Assembly: GCA_005792545.1 (NCBI GenBank)
Contig: SXRM01000418.1
Location: 1-41,471, forward strand
Direction of reading: 5' to 3'
From: Pseudomonadota bacterium
Lineage (GTDB): Bacteria; Myxococcota_A; UBA9042
DNA: 41,471 bases
The translations under genes and the position numbers were made by a program. Shown piece after piece: positions 18,001-27,168 of this stretch (the stretch's first letter is position 1; every line of letters begins with the position of its first letter). The notes beneath the pieces are model-generated. The model had not been told where the DNA came from. It saw only the letters and a list, made by a program, of their open reading frames with translations, and ran no database searches.

Positions 18001-21000
18001 GTCAGCGACTTCGCTGGTGCTGACCGAACCGTCGCTGGCAACGGTCGTTACCGGGCGCGTCGCCGCGACCGGCAACGGCGCCAGCGGCCGCGGCCGACTG
18101 GCGTCCGCGAAGGCATCGGCGGCGTCGGTCTGGCCGCGCTGGCGCAGCTGGGTGGCACACCAGCGCGCCGTATCGGCGACGCGCCGGTCGTCGGCAAAGG
18201 CCGCGCAGTAGCGCAGCGTCGGCCGGGTAGCGTCGAGCTGTGCCCTGCCGTTGACGAGGTCGAAATAGGCGCGCAGCAGCCGCGTCTGCGCCCACGCCCA
18301 CGCCGAGGCAAACACCGCGTGCTTTTTCGGGTCGAACGCTGGCGCGCACAGCTCGGCAAACGCCGGGCCGAGTTCGGCTTGCAGCGCGGCCAGCTTGCTG
18401 TCGGCGTCGCCTGCGAGCACCACTTGTGCTTCGGCATGACCCAGCCGCTCCAGCGTCGCGCGGGCGGCGTCGGCGAGGATGCCGTGCTCGCCCAGGATCT
18501 CGGCCTTGAGCGCATCCAGTGCCGCCGAATCCACCACCGCGCCGCCGCCCCCGCTGGCCGCCGACTGCGGCTGCAGCCCCACGCCGCGCGCCTGCGCCCA
18601 GGCCAGCGCCGCCTTGTCCAACAGTGCTTGTGCCGCGGTCTTTGCCCCCGCGGGCTGCGCATCGCCAAAGACGCCGCCGCGCACCGAATCGCCCGGCCGC
18701 GCCAGCAGCGCCAGGTGCAGCAGCACATGGTCGGCGCTCGGTTCGTCCAGGCCCCACTGGCTGTCGAGCCAGGCAACGGCATCGCGGCGCTGTAGGCCGG
18801 CCTTGCCAAACAGGCGCGCTACCGTGTCGTCGATCGCCGCTTTGAGGTACTTGCCTGGCGCCTTGTAGTGCGCAGCCTTTCTGGCCAGGTCACCGGCCAG
18901 CGCGGCCATCGGCTTATCGGCCGCGCCGTCGAGCGCGCCCACCCCAAATTCGGCGGCCATGTCGGCCAGGGCCTGGTTGCGCCGCGACGACACGCCTTCA
19001 AAGACGTCTTCCATCGACTCCGCGTCGGTCAACTGCTCTGGCCGCACGCGCGCTTGCAAAGCCAGCAGCGCCCTCAGCGCGTCGGCGTGGCCGATCGGAT
19101 GGCTGCCGACCGGACCGGCGGCCGCGCGCGCCATCACCGGAGCCGGCGCTGGGGTGCTCCGCGGCGCCGCGGCTGGCGGCGGGTTTCCGCCTGACCCTGT
19201 GCCTGTCCCTGACCCTGTTCCTATGCCTGACCCTGCACCTGCTCCTGAGTCTGCCCCCGCTGCGACCTCAAGACCCGGTCCGCGATCCATGACCGTGTCA
19301 AAATCCGCTTCGGCGTTGAGCACTTGAACAATGGGGGGGTAGGTGTTTTGCAGGGTCGTCCGCGCCATGTTGGCCAGCGTCGGTTGGTGGCCGGGGCCGA
19401 CTTCGACCAGCCGCGCGATGCCAAGACCGCCCTGGTCGCGCGGCGCGAACAGCCGGTCCTGGGTCTCGATCCAGCGCACCGGGCTGGCAAACTGCCAGGC
19501 CAATAGCTCGACGAGCAGCAACCGCGCCAGCTGCGGATCGCGACCCTGCCATGCCGAGCGGTCGCGCAGCACTTGCGCCAGCTCCGGCGACCCGGTGGCG
19601 TCCAGCACCGCGCGCACGAACCCGTCGTCCAGCGCAAACGGCCGCGCCACCAGGTTGGGAATGTAGCGACCGACCAGCTTGTGCGGGTCGATGCTCGTCG
19701 GCAGCCGGCGGTCGAGCACCGCCCGGAACACCGGCACCGCCGTGTGCAGCACCCGCGAGTGGAACGGCACGTCCAGACCCGGCACCGTGATCCAGGCGGG
19801 CTTGCTGCCGGCGGGCTGTCGGCGGGCCAACTCGGCCTGCAGCGCAGCGAGCGCTCCCAGCTCGCCGGTCACGGAGTACTGGCGGTCGCGGACGTTGTGG
19901 TTGACGATCTGGATGAACTGGCCGCTGCCCGCCGCCACCTCGGCCACCAGCGCCTCGGCCCCGGCGTGGTCCAGGCCGGCGAGGTTGGGGCGCACCACGC
20001 CCATCGCGTAGGCGCTTTTGCCCTGGGCGTCGCGCGGGACCACGGTGTGCATGGTGTTGCCGCGCTGCCACACGATGTCGATCACCGTCTCGGGCGGCAG
20101 CACCTCGGTGTAGGCTGCAAGCGCATTGTATTCGCCGACGCTGTGGCCACAGGTCGCTGCCGTCTCGTCGAGCACGCCAGCGCCGCGCAGCTCTGCCACC
20201 TGCGCCATCGCCAGCACGGCCATCGCGACCTGGGTGAACTGGGTCAGCTGCAGCACGCCGTCCGGGTGAACCAGCCGCTGGCCGCGCACCACCAGCACCT
20301 TGGGGTTGAGGCGCACGACGTCCAGCACCGAAAAGCCGAGCTCGGCGCGGGTAAAGGCGTCGGCACGCTCCCACACTGCCCGCGCGGCCTTGCTGCGCGC
20401 AAAACCGGCCATGCCCATGCCCTGCTGCTGCACGCCCTGGCCGGGAAACACATACGCCGTGGCCACCGGCGCGATGTCGTAGCGGGCGCGGGCGCTCTCG
20501 GGACCGTTGTTGCCCAGGTGCACCGCGACTTCGACGATGCGATGGCCCCGCTGCACCGCGACGCGCGAGGCAGTCAAGTGCAGTGCTGCACCCAGCGGCA
20601 CTGGAGCTGAAAACGTCGCGGCTACAGCGCGCACGTGGCTTTCCGGCACGCCGGCAGCCTGGGCTGCGAACTGGCACGCGCGGGCCGCCGTCCACATGCC
20701 GTGCACGATCGGTGACGACAGGCCGGCCAGCCGCGCCGCCAACACGCTATGGTGGATGGGGTTGAAGTCGCCGCCCGCACCCGAGAACGGCAGGGCATCG
20801 GCGGGCGCGCGCACGGTCGCTTCGGCCAGCAGTGCTTTTGGGGTCGGCACTTCTGTCGAGGACTCCGCCAGCGCAGCCACCAGCCGCTGCAACGGGTGCT
20901 CGCCGTCGCGCTGCCAGGCGCCCGACAGCGCCACCGTGCCGACCTGCTGACCGTCGCGGTGCAGTGTGCCATGGCCGGCATGCCAGCGCTGGCCGTCGGC

Positions 21001-24000
21001 GAGAACAAGTTCGCGGCGCTCGGCCTGCAATATCAGGCGGTCGCCCGCTACCACCTTGGCATCGAGCGTCAGCCACGGCAGTTCGCGCAGCACGTCGAGC
21101 GCCGCCACGTCGACTGCCAACGCGGCGGACACCGGTTCGTTCGCAGCGGCCACGATCGGCCGATCCGCCGGCACCGCAACCCACGCCGACCGCAGCGGCG
21201 CCGCCAGGCCGCGAATCACCAGCCGTGTGGTTACCGTCAGCTGGGCCGCGCCCTGGGTCACCTCGCCGCGCAGCGTCACGCTTCTACCGATGTCGCCGTC
21301 CTCGACCCGCACCGCCCGCACGACCGTCTGCACCGGCGCTCCAGCACGCGGCCGATCGCTGGTCACCGCCTGCACCGCGTGCTCCGCGTGCAATAGGCGC
21401 AGCCAGCCGCCGCGCAGCTCGGCAGATGCCATCGCGCGGAACAGCCCGCGCCAAACCAACGCAAATCCCAGGTCCAAAGCGGGCGCCTCCGCCGCGCCAT
21501 CGCCCCCGCACAACGCTGCCCACGCCGCTGCCCGCTCGGTCGGCAGTTGCACCGTGTCGAGCGCGCTGTCGAACAGCGCGACGGCGCCCGCCGTCTGGTC
21601 GGCGACCAGCGCCTGATAGAGGTCCTGCACGCCATCGGCGTAGGCAGCCGGGTCGACCACCAGCCGCTCGCCACCACGGCCCAGGCGCTCGCGCCGCACG
21701 GCAAAGCCAAAAACGGGTGCTGCCGGTGAACCGGCCAGGCGCGCTTCTACACGGGCGCAGTCCGGTCCATCGGCGACCAGTTGCACGGTTTCGCCGCCGC
21801 AGTCGAGCACTTGCACACGCGCCAGTCGGCCTGCCGAGTCGCGCTCGACGTGCACTTGCAGGTCGGCGTCGGCGGGGCACAAAGCACGCCAGAGGTCGGT
21901 ACCTGGCGCTTTGTCGGCCCACCACGGTGCACCGGCCAGCACTGCGCCGACCGCGCCGGCGTCGTTTGCCGCCAGCGCAGCCCAGCGGTCGCGCGCGCCG
22001 GAGCCCACCCGCGCAGTCGCCACTGGGCGCTGCCCCGCTTGGGCCAGGTGGGCCAGCAGCGCGCGGTCGAAGCGGCCGAGCAACTCGGCGACCGGCTCGT
22101 CGGCCCTGGCGATGCCGGCGACGGCTTCCGGTCCGGGGATGATAAGGCACGCGTCGGCCGGATAGCGGTCATCCTGGGCCTGCCACAGCGCGTCGGACTT
22201 GTACCAGCGCCGCACGTTCTCATCCAACAGCGGCACGAACGGCACGGGCTTGCCCGGCCGGCTGCACACCTGCACGAAGTAGGTCGCGTCAGCCGGGTGC
22301 AGCGGCTCGCTGGCCGCCTGCGGATAGTGACGGCACAGATCGTGCAGCGCCGCATCGGGGTTGTCGAGCTCGGCGGCCGCTTGCCAGCGTATGCGTGGCG
22401 CAGTGCCCGCCATGCCGGCCAGCCGCGCCTCTGCGCGCGCGAACAGGTCCAAGGCCCGCGCCCGCCACGACGGGTCCAACCACGCGCCGTCGTCGTAGCG
22501 GCCGTGCAGACCCGGGGCCATGGTCTGGGCGATGCGCTCCAGGACTTGCGCCCAGGTCATGGTCTGTACGTCGCCGAAGTACGGTTTGGCGGTCCCCGCC
22601 AGCGCTGAAACGATCTCGTCGCGCCGCGCCGCCACTGCCGCCGCGTCGCCCGCCACCTGGTCGAGCAAGCGGCCGACCCGCGCCGCGTGGTTGTCGAGGT
22701 AGTGGATGTCGGCGCCGAGCTGGCTCTTGCCGCTGGTGATGCCGCCTGCCGCCGCGCCGGCGTGGACCCAGCGATCGGTGCCGCGGGCCGCGACCAGGGC
22801 CTGCTTGACCGCCGCCGTCGCCGTCGCCTCGCGACAGGCCATCGCCAGCGTGCCCAGGAACACCGCGTCCACCGGCATGTCGGCGACACCGTGGCGGCGC
22901 GACCACGCTCCGGTCAGCAGCTCGACCGCCCGGTCCTCGGTGGCGATGCCGCCACCCGCGCACAGCACCAGGTTTTGGTTGGCGCGGATCTTGGCATAGC
23001 TGTCGAGCAACAGCTCTTCCAAGTCCTCCCACGAATGGTGGCCGCCGGCTTTGCCGCCTTCGATGTGGGCGTAGAGCGTCGTCTCGGGCACGGCGAGTGC
23101 AATCTTGCAGACCTGGTCGATTTGCGCCGCGGTGCCGGGCTTGAACGCGATGTGCTCAATGCCTACGGTGCGCCACTTGCGCACCCAGCGCGCCGCCTCG
23201 TCGACGGGCGGAATGCCGGCGCTGACAACAAGACCCAAAAGCGGAACGCCGCGTTGGCGGGCGCGGACCGCGAGGCCTTTGACCACCTGCAAGTCCCACA
23301 GGTACGGGTCCAGGTACAGCAGGTTGAGCCAGAAGCCGCGGCCGGGCTGCAGCAACTCCGCCAGCTCTTGCACCCGCAGGTCAAAGATCCGCGCGGACGG
23401 CTGACCACCGCCGGCGAGCTCGGCCCAGTACCCCGCATTGGCGGCCGCGGCCACGATGGGCGCGTCGGATGTGGTCGGCGTCATGCCCGGCAGCAGCACC
23501 GGCGGCAGCCCACAGGCACGCGAAAAGGCATTGTCGGCGACCACTTCGCCGTCCGGCAGCTCGCGCAGCTGCGGCGCGAACGAGCGGTAGTCGAGCGGCA
23601 ACGCGCCCGGCCCGGCCCCGTCGAGCAGCTGCCGCTGGCCTTCGGCGACATCGACCGGCAGCACGCGCACGGGTCGGCCGCGCAGGTTGCTCATGGTCAG
23701 CTTGGCCACGCCGTCGCCGGGACCAAGGTCCAGCACGGTGTCAGCTCGCTCAGCCAGCGCCCGGCCGAGTTCCACCCAGCGCACCGGCCGGATGAACTCG
23801 TCCTGCATGACTTCACCGAGCACGGTCGCCGCGTCGTAGGGCAGGCCGGAACTCGAAGACAACACGGGGAAATGCAACGGCGCGATCGCAAAGCCCAGGT
23901 CGTGTAGCGCAGCGCGCATGGCGTCCAAGCCCGCGGCCATCGCCGGACCGTGAAACGGCGCGCCGACGTCCAACCATTCCCACGTGAACGCCAGTGGCTT

Positions 24001-24798
24001 GCCACCCAGCCGGCCTTCTTTGCGCGCCTTCTGCTGGTCCGCCGCCCGCTGGGTCAGCGCTTCTTGCAGCCGCAGCAGCGTCGCCGGCGCGGCGCTCACC
24101 ACGTGGCGGGTGCGGGTGTTCCACAGCGACAGCACCGGCTGATCAGCGCCAAGCATCCCGCCGGCGACGCGGTCGAGCACGGACTGCAGTACCTGCGCGG
24201 TCGGACCGCTGACCGCCGCCATGGCGGTCGCCTCGCCCTGCCGCCGGCCGCGCTGGCCCGCCGATTGCGCCATGGTCAGGCCCTGCCAGGCCATCACCTG
24301 GGCGTATTGCGCCACGCGGGCCGGATCGAGGTCGCGCGCGCCATGCTCGGCACACAAAAGCGCCGCCATCACGCCTTGCGAGTGACCGGTCGCCGCCTGC
24401 ACCGCGCCCGCCAACACCGCGGCGTCGAAGCCTTCGCTGAGCAGCCACTGCCAGCGCGCCGCTTGCGCCAGCAGGATGCCCGGCTGCGAGACCACGGAAC
24501 TCGACAGCACCTCTGCTGGCGGTCGGGTCTCGGGTCGGCGCAGCAACTGGGCTAGCGCGAAGCCGTTGGGGCACTGGCCACTCCAGGCGAAAGCGCGGTC
24601 GGCGACCGTGGTCCGCAAGGTCGCGTCGGCGGCGTCGACCAGCGCGCGTACCGTCGGCAGTTGGCGGTCCAGGGCCGCAAGGCCGTCGATCCAGCCAACA
24701 CCCTGGCCGGCAAAGGACACTGTGGCCCGGGCCTGCCCGCGTTGCAGGGCTTCCAAGAGGCTGTTGCCGTGGGCGGTGGGCTGCGAAGTAGCGGGCAT
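15088..24798 (-). CDS. fas: Type I fatty acid synthase, single-chain (AT-ER-DH-MPT-ACP-KR-KS)
   Basis: A 3,236-residue multifunctional FAS of the fungal/mycobacterial kind. In order: acyltransferase with Ser140 (GHSQG); enoyl reductase from about residue 430 (PGMTPTTSDAP, AELAGGGQPS, HIEGGKAGGHH); hot-dog dehydratase near 1345 (GDFNPIHH); malonyl/palmitoyl transferase with Ser1553 (CGHSVGEYNA); a Gly-Ser/Thr linker; carrier domain with the phosphopantetheine serine at 1937/1938 (EGVSSRRNQ); ketoreductase from about 2285 (LVTGASPGSIA); ketosynthase with Cys2882 (VAACATAAVS) and histidines in SKHDTSTG and TGHSKGGAA. All active-site motifs are intact. It makes long-chain acyl-CoA from acetyl- and malonyl-CoA in the cytosol. 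The start may be ATG 24798 or TTG 24810; neither has a strong ribosome-binding site. It is coupled to acpS, with a possible operator upstream. Confidence 0.95.
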   Translation of the reverse strand: MPATSQPTAHGNSLLEALQRGQARATVSFAGQGVGWIDGLAALDRQLPTVRALVDAADATLRTTVADRAFAWSGQCPNGFALAQLLRRPETRPPAEVLSSSVVSQPGILLAQAARWQWLLSEGFDAAVLAGAVQAATGHSQGVMAALLCAEHGARDLDPARVAQYAQVMAWQGLTMAQSAGQRGRRQGEATAMAAVSGPTAQVLQSVLDRVAGGMLGADQPVLSLWNTRTRHVVSAAPATLLRLQEALTQRAADQQKARKEGRLGGKPLAFTWEWLDVGAPFHGPAMAAGLDAMRAALHDLGFAIAPLHFPVLSSSSGLPYDAATVLGEVMQDEFIRPVRWVELGRALAERADTVLDLGPGDGVAKLTMSNLRGRPVRVLPVDVAEGQRQLLDGAGPGALPLDYRSFAPQLRELPDGEVVADNAFSRACGLPPVLLPGMTPTTSDAPIVAAAANAGYWAELAGGGQPSARIFDLRVQELAELLQPGRGFWLNLLYLDPYLWDLQVVKGLAVRARQRGVPLLGLVVSAGIPPVDEAARWVRKWRTVGIEHIAFKPGTAAQIDQVCKIALAVPETTLYAHIEGGKAGGHHSWEDLEELLLDSYAKIRANQNLVLCAGGGIATEDRAVELLTGAWSRRHGVADMPVDAVFLGTLAMACREATATAAVKQALVAARGTDRWVHAGAAAGGITSGKSQLGADIHYLDNHAARVGRLLDQVAGDAAAVAARRDEIVSALAGTAKPYFGDVQTMTWAQVLERIAQTMAPGLHGRYDDGAWLDPSWRARALDLFARAEARLAGMAGTAPRIRWQAAAELDNPDAALHDLCRHYPQAASEPLHPADATYFVQVCSRPGKPVPFVPLLDENVRRWYKSDALWQAQDDRYPADACLIIPGPEAVAGIARADEPVAELLGRFDRALLAHLAQAGQRPVATARVGSGARDRWAALAANDAGAVGAVLAGAPWWADKAPGTDLWRALCPADADLQVHVERDSAGRLARVQVLDCGGETVQLVADGPDCARVEARLAGSPAAPVFGFAVRRERLGRGGERLVVDPAAYADGVQDLYQALVADQTAGAVALFDSALDTVQLPTERAAAWAALCGGDGAAEAPALDLGFALVWRGLFRAMASAELRGGWLRLLHAEHAVQAVTSDRPRAGAPVQTVVRAVRVEDGDIGRSVTLRGEVTQGAAQLTVTTRLVIRGLAAPLRSAWVAVPADRPIVAAANEPVSAALAVDVAALDVLRELPWLTLDAKVVAGDRLILQAERRELVLADGQRWHAGHGTLHRDGQQVGTVALSGAWQRDGEHPLQRLVAALAESSTEVPTPKALLAEATVRAPADALPFSGAGGDFNPIHHSVLAARLAGLSSPIVHGMWTAARACQFAAQAAGVPESHVRAVAATFSAPVPLGAALHLTASRVAVQRGHRIVEVAVHLGNNGPESARARYDIAPVATAYVFPGQGVQQQGMGMAGFARSKAARAVWERADAFTRAELGFSVLDVVRLNPKVLVVRGQRLVHPDGVLQLTQFTQVAMAVLAMAQVAELRGAGVLDETAATCGHSVGEYNALAAYTEVLPPETVIDIVWQRGNTMHTVVPRDAQGKSAYAMGVVRPNLAGLDHAGAEALVAEVAAGSGQFIQIVNHNVRDRQYSVTGELGALAALQAELARRQPAGSKPAWITVPGLDVPFHSRVLHTAVPVFRAVLDRRLPTSIDPHKLVGRYIPNLVARPFALDDGFVRAVLDATGSPELAQVLRDRSAWQGRDPQLARLLLVELLAWQFASPVRWIETQDRLFAPRDQGGLGIARLVEVGPGHQPTLANMARTTLQNTYPPIVQVLNAEADFDTVMDRGPGLEVAAGADSGAGAGSGIGTGSGTGTGSGGNPPPAAAPRSTPAPAPVMARAAAGPVGSHPIGHADALRALLALQARVRPEQLTDAESMEDVFEGVSSRRNQALADMAAEFGVGALDGAADKPMAALAGDLARKAAHYKAPGKYLKAAIDDTVARLFGKAGLQRRDAVAWLDSQWGLDEPSADHVLLHLALLARPGDSVRGGVFGDAQPAGAKTAAQALLDKAALAWAQARGVGLQPQSAASGGGGAVVDSAALDALKAEILGEHGILADAARATLERLGHAEAQVVLAGDADSKLAALQAELGPAFAELCAPAFDPKKHAVFASAWAWAQTRLLRAYFDLVNGRAQLDATRPTLRYCAAFADDRRVADTARWCATQLRQRGQTDAADAFADASRPRPLAPLPVAATRPVTTVASDGSVSTSEVADAERAAEPVVLDLRGQAALVTGASPGSIAVELVKHLLWAGAKVVATTSSFDDARQQWYRRLYQEHAGPGAELHVVPYNAASAQDTAALVAWLHGPAGLPPDLCAPFAAPKDGGTLDQLGDKAEAAARAMLWHVQKLVAGLGAATARRADAAAPCHVLLPLSPNHGQFGGDGLYAESKLGLETLLRRWHSEHAAWGSGTSLVGVRIGWVRGTGLMDAHDQVAAGLEAKTGVRTWSTGQMGAAIAHLCRDDVRSQARSAPVDVDLTSGFAAIANVGEVVTAVRVELQAAIARAQRAAQLRTQLAPTAPTILPPAALPDWPAPLLPAGHPATFAPPRLPLNQLIVIVGMGELNPCGTTRTRFALEAWDDPDAAAVIELAWLCGLVRWDEAGGWRDVSSSEPVAEADLATRYLPQLRTRVGIRPVDPKTAGFDPRALDSYVVAYLDRPIAFEVPNQAEAQAYVTADPAMTTAHPNADGTWRVHRKQGAEVRVPKTLALTRHVAGLLPDGLDLRRLGIPADLRDTVDPVTQMNLCATADAFASAGLQPEELLHHLHPAHIANTQGSGIGGMKSLHKLYVDPVLGRDRQGDALQETLINVVGAYAVQAYVGGYGSMSHPVAACATAAVSMESAVDKILLGRAEFVVAGGYDDYGPEGAIGFSDMQATADSVQMEQAGIAPKRMSRPNDLRRKGFVEAQGGGTFLLTRGDIAQRLGLPVYAVCCYTASHADGVHRSIPAPGQGVLSVAMGGINSPIAKALFDHGLCADDIAVVSKHDTSTGANDPNESRVHDRIQQAIGRTPGNPLLVVSQKSLTGHSKGGAAAWQLGGLIQVLTSGRIPGNRNLDSVDPALRDHRHLCWTNEALQAGPGQPLKAGLVTSLGFGHVGALVLLAHPGVYEAALSPAERATWQARAEQRLRQGRRRLAQMLMGGKPLFERRSHRRFDAHDGTPAQFDAEAQLLVDADARLGDDDRFGEAK
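19191..19256 (+). repeat. CTGNNC hexanucleotide repeat inside the FAS gene
   Basis: Eleven consecutive six-base units starting with CT (ten CTGNNN, one CTATGC) fill 19191-19256. On the coding strand they are read in a phase giving alternating Gly and Ser/Thr/Ala/Ile, forming the flexible linker between the malonyl/palmitoyl transferase and carrier domains (about residues 1850-1872). The reading phase differs from that of the related repeat in the ACC gene. Confidence 0.8.
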
Positions 24799-24846
24799 CT
24801 TGGCGTCCAATGCCGTGAAAATGCGGCAATATTTTGGGCGCGAGAT

Positions 24847-24870
24847 AACAGGCCGACTGGTCGGTATGTT
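24847..24870. promoter_or_regulatory. TetR-operator-like palindrome upstream of the FAS gene
   Basis: A two-layer palindrome: AACA (24847-24850), then CCGAC (24853-24857), TG centre, GTCGG (24860-24864), then TGTT (24867-24870). All 9 positions in the four arm blocks pair. The core resembles the ACCGAC/GTCGGT half-sites common in TetR-family operators. On the minus strand a -10-like TTATCT (24848-24843) overlaps its edge, 33 nt before the TTG and 45 nt before the ATG of the FAS gene, so binding here would block transcription. A weaker inverted repeat TGCCG/CGGCA lies at 24811-24828. The TetR protein encoded at 8155-8766 is the obvious candidate ligand. Confidence 0.45.
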
Positions 24871-25034
24871 TCTGCGGGGCGCGGATGGTGCGCTGGGTTG
24901 GTGGGGGTGTCAAGGTGCTTCACCGCCCCGTGCCTGGCCGCGACCGTCTTCGCGTTGACAACGCCCTCGCCCGCGCCCACCCTCCCTCGGCCTGGCGAAG
25001 CGGCACTAGCATCCGGCCGGGCCAGGCTTCTGCC

Positions 25035-26939
25035 ATGAAAACGCCTGCCAACCGACGCTACTGCCGCCATGAGCAGCCGCCCCGCCTGCCGCGAACCGTC
25101 GACCTGGCCGTTGCTGTGCTCTGGTCGTTGGCCTTGGCAGCTTGCGCGTCCGAGTCCCAAGTGCCGTTCTGTGTAACGCAAAACCGCGTCGACGGCGTCC
25201 ACTTCGACCTGGGTGGGCGCAAGGTGACGGTGCACGCGACAGCCGTGGTCAACGGCAAGCGGGTACCTGCGTCCGCGTACGTCGGGCAGCCGCAGTATTG
25301 CGAGCGTGGCTGGCTCGACTTTGAGAGCATCGTCTACGGGCTCTCCACGGAGACAATTTCGGGTTTCGAAATCGAAGCGACCTTTGCTGGCACCGCCCAC
25401 CTGACCACTTGGTGGTCGCAGGGTTTCCAGTCTTGGTCGCAAAGCGGCGCCCTGGCGTTGCCCGATGTCCCGCCGAGCGACGCCGAGGTCGATGCCGCTC
25501 TGGCCGTGCGTGGCGACGCCGAAACCATGCGCGATGGCGGGGCGCTGTCGTGGTGGGGCACCGCCGTCGGTCGGCCGGGCGACAATGGCGGCGTCATGGC
25601 GATGGTTCGCAATGCCAGCGTTTGGAAGTCGTACGTGCGAATCGCCAGCAAGAGAGGCGAAGACCTGCGTCTGCGTGTGGTGTCGGGCGTCGGAGAAAGC
25701 GTCGTTCATGACGGAACGTGGGCAAGTTCGGCTCCAAGCGTTCGGCTCTATTTTGGCCCAGACCTCCGCTCTGCTTTGCACGAATTCGCCGAAGGTTTGC
25801 CCAAGCGCCTCGCCAAGCCCGAAATTGGCTGGAACTCGTGGTACGACCTGTGGGACACCGTCACCGAAGCCAGCTTCCTGGCCAACGTCGGACAGGCGCG
25901 CGATTGGCTGACCAAGCCCGCCAAGGCCCACAACGTCCCGCTGCGGATGGTGCTCGACGACGGCTGGCAGGTGGCGTGGGGCGACTGGCGGGCCAACGAC
26001 AAGTTCCCCGGTGGCCTGGCCAAGCTGGTCGCCGACCGCAAGGCCGAAGGCGTCGAGATGGGCCTGTGGCTGGCGCCGCTTTTGGTCTCGGCCAAGCTGC
26101 CGCTGGTGCAGCAACACCCGGACTGGTTCGTCGGCGGCGCGGTGTATCCGCACCTGGTGCACGGCGAGATGCGGGTGCTCGACGTCACCCACCCCGACGC
26201 GCGCAAGCACCTGCAAAGCCAGTTGACGGCGCTGCGCGACGCGGGCCTGACGCTGCTCAAGATCGACTTCCTTTTCGCGGGGACCTACGAAGGCACCCGC
26301 CACCAACCGCGGACAGGCATGCAGGCCTATCGCCTCGCTTTGGAGGCGATCCGCGAGGCGGTTGGGCCCAAGGTGCTTCTGCTGGCCGTCGGCGCGCCGC
26401 CGCTCGGCACGATTGGCCTGGTCGACGCCTGGCGCTTTGGTCCCGATATTGCGCTGCAGCCGTTTGGCGCCAAGTGGGCCTGGCTGCCGAGCGAGCTGCG
26501 CACCTACTCCGTGCGCTGGCCGTACTGCCGGGCGGTGCTGTGCGACGCCGACCCGGCGCTATTGCGCGACTTGTCCGCTGACGAGGTCGGTTTTGGTGCC
26601 GCGGTGCTGATGCTGGCCGGCGGCGGCTGGTGGCTGAGCGACAATCTGCCAGCCTTGGACGCCACCACCAAGGCCCGTGGGGTCACGCCGCAGTGGATCG
26701 CGGCGGCGGTCAGCGGCAAGCCCGCGGAGCCGGTCCAAGTGATGCCGGACAATGCCCCGCCAAAGCTGCGCACTGCGTTGGCGGACTTTGCCGAGCAGAA
26801 AAGCCAGCACATCTTGCCGCTGGCCTGGACGTTGCCGTCGGGTCAGCTGCTGGGCGTCAATCCGGGCGATGCGGCGGTAACCGTGGAAGGCGTCGGCAGT
26901 GTGCCGGCGCATGGCCTGCGGTTGGGGGTGGCAAAGTAG
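25035..26939 (+). CDS. Lipoprotein glycoside hydrolase, GH36-like (alpha-galactosidase superfamily)
   Basis: A 634-residue secreted lipoprotein. After a basic N-region, a hydrophobic segment ends in the lipobox LAAC near residue 36, giving a lipid-anchored enzyme. A beta-rich N-domain (about 45-260) precedes a TIM barrel with GH-D clan motifs: EIGWNSWYDLWD, LDDGWQVAWGDW, GLWLAPLLV, nucleophile Asp411 in LLKIDFLF and a likely acid/base Asp471 in WRFGPDIAL. A small C-terminal beta domain follows. The family hydrolyses alpha-galactosides or related alpha-glycosides; the exact sugar is not deducible. ATG 25035 is preferred over an upstream open frame (from 24885) because it gives a clean lipoprotein signal. 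It is divergent from the FAS gene across about 235 bp containing the palindrome, so their promoters may interact. Confidence 0.85.
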   Translation: MKTPANRRYCRHEQPPRLPRTVDLAVAVLWSLALAACASESQVPFCVTQNRVDGVHFDLGGRKVTVHATAVVNGKRVPASAYVGQPQYCERGWLDFESIVYGLSTETISGFEIEATFAGTAHLTTWWSQGFQSWSQSGALALPDVPPSDAEVDAALAVRGDAETMRDGGALSWWGTAVGRPGDNGGVMAMVRNASVWKSYVRIASKRGEDLRLRVVSGVGESVVHDGTWASSAPSVRLYFGPDLRSALHEFAEGLPKRLAKPEIGWNSWYDLWDTVTEASFLANVGQARDWLTKPAKAHNVPLRMVLDDGWQVAWGDWRANDKFPGGLAKLVADRKAEGVEMGLWLAPLLVSAKLPLVQQHPDWFVGGAVYPHLVHGEMRVLDVTHPDARKHLQSQLTALRDAGLTLLKIDFLFAGTYEGTRHQPRTGMQAYRLALEAIREAVGPKVLLLAVGAPPLGTIGLVDAWRFGPDIALQPFGAKWAWLPSELRTYSVRWPYCRAVLCDADPALLRDLSADEVGFGAAVLMLAGGGWWLSDNLPALDATTKARGVTPQWIAAAVSGKPAEPVQVMPDNAPPKLRTALADFAEQKSQHILPLAWTLPSGQLLGVNPGDAAVTVEGVGSVPAHGLRLGVAK

Positions 26940-27168
26940 GGCGGTGGGCCTATGGCAGCTTCATGGGTGGCCGGTTTGGTTGTCGGGCGTGACTCTAAAG
27001 GAACTGCCAGCTGCCCAGGTCCTGTCGATTGACACCCATAACGCCCCAGCGCAGCATCCCGGCCACCTGGCCGACCCGCGGCCGGTCTCGCATTCAGGCC
27101 GCCAACTCAGCCAACGCCGCCGCGCCGCGCCATTCCGGGTGTCGGTCGCCCCAAGCCCAGGAATTGTC

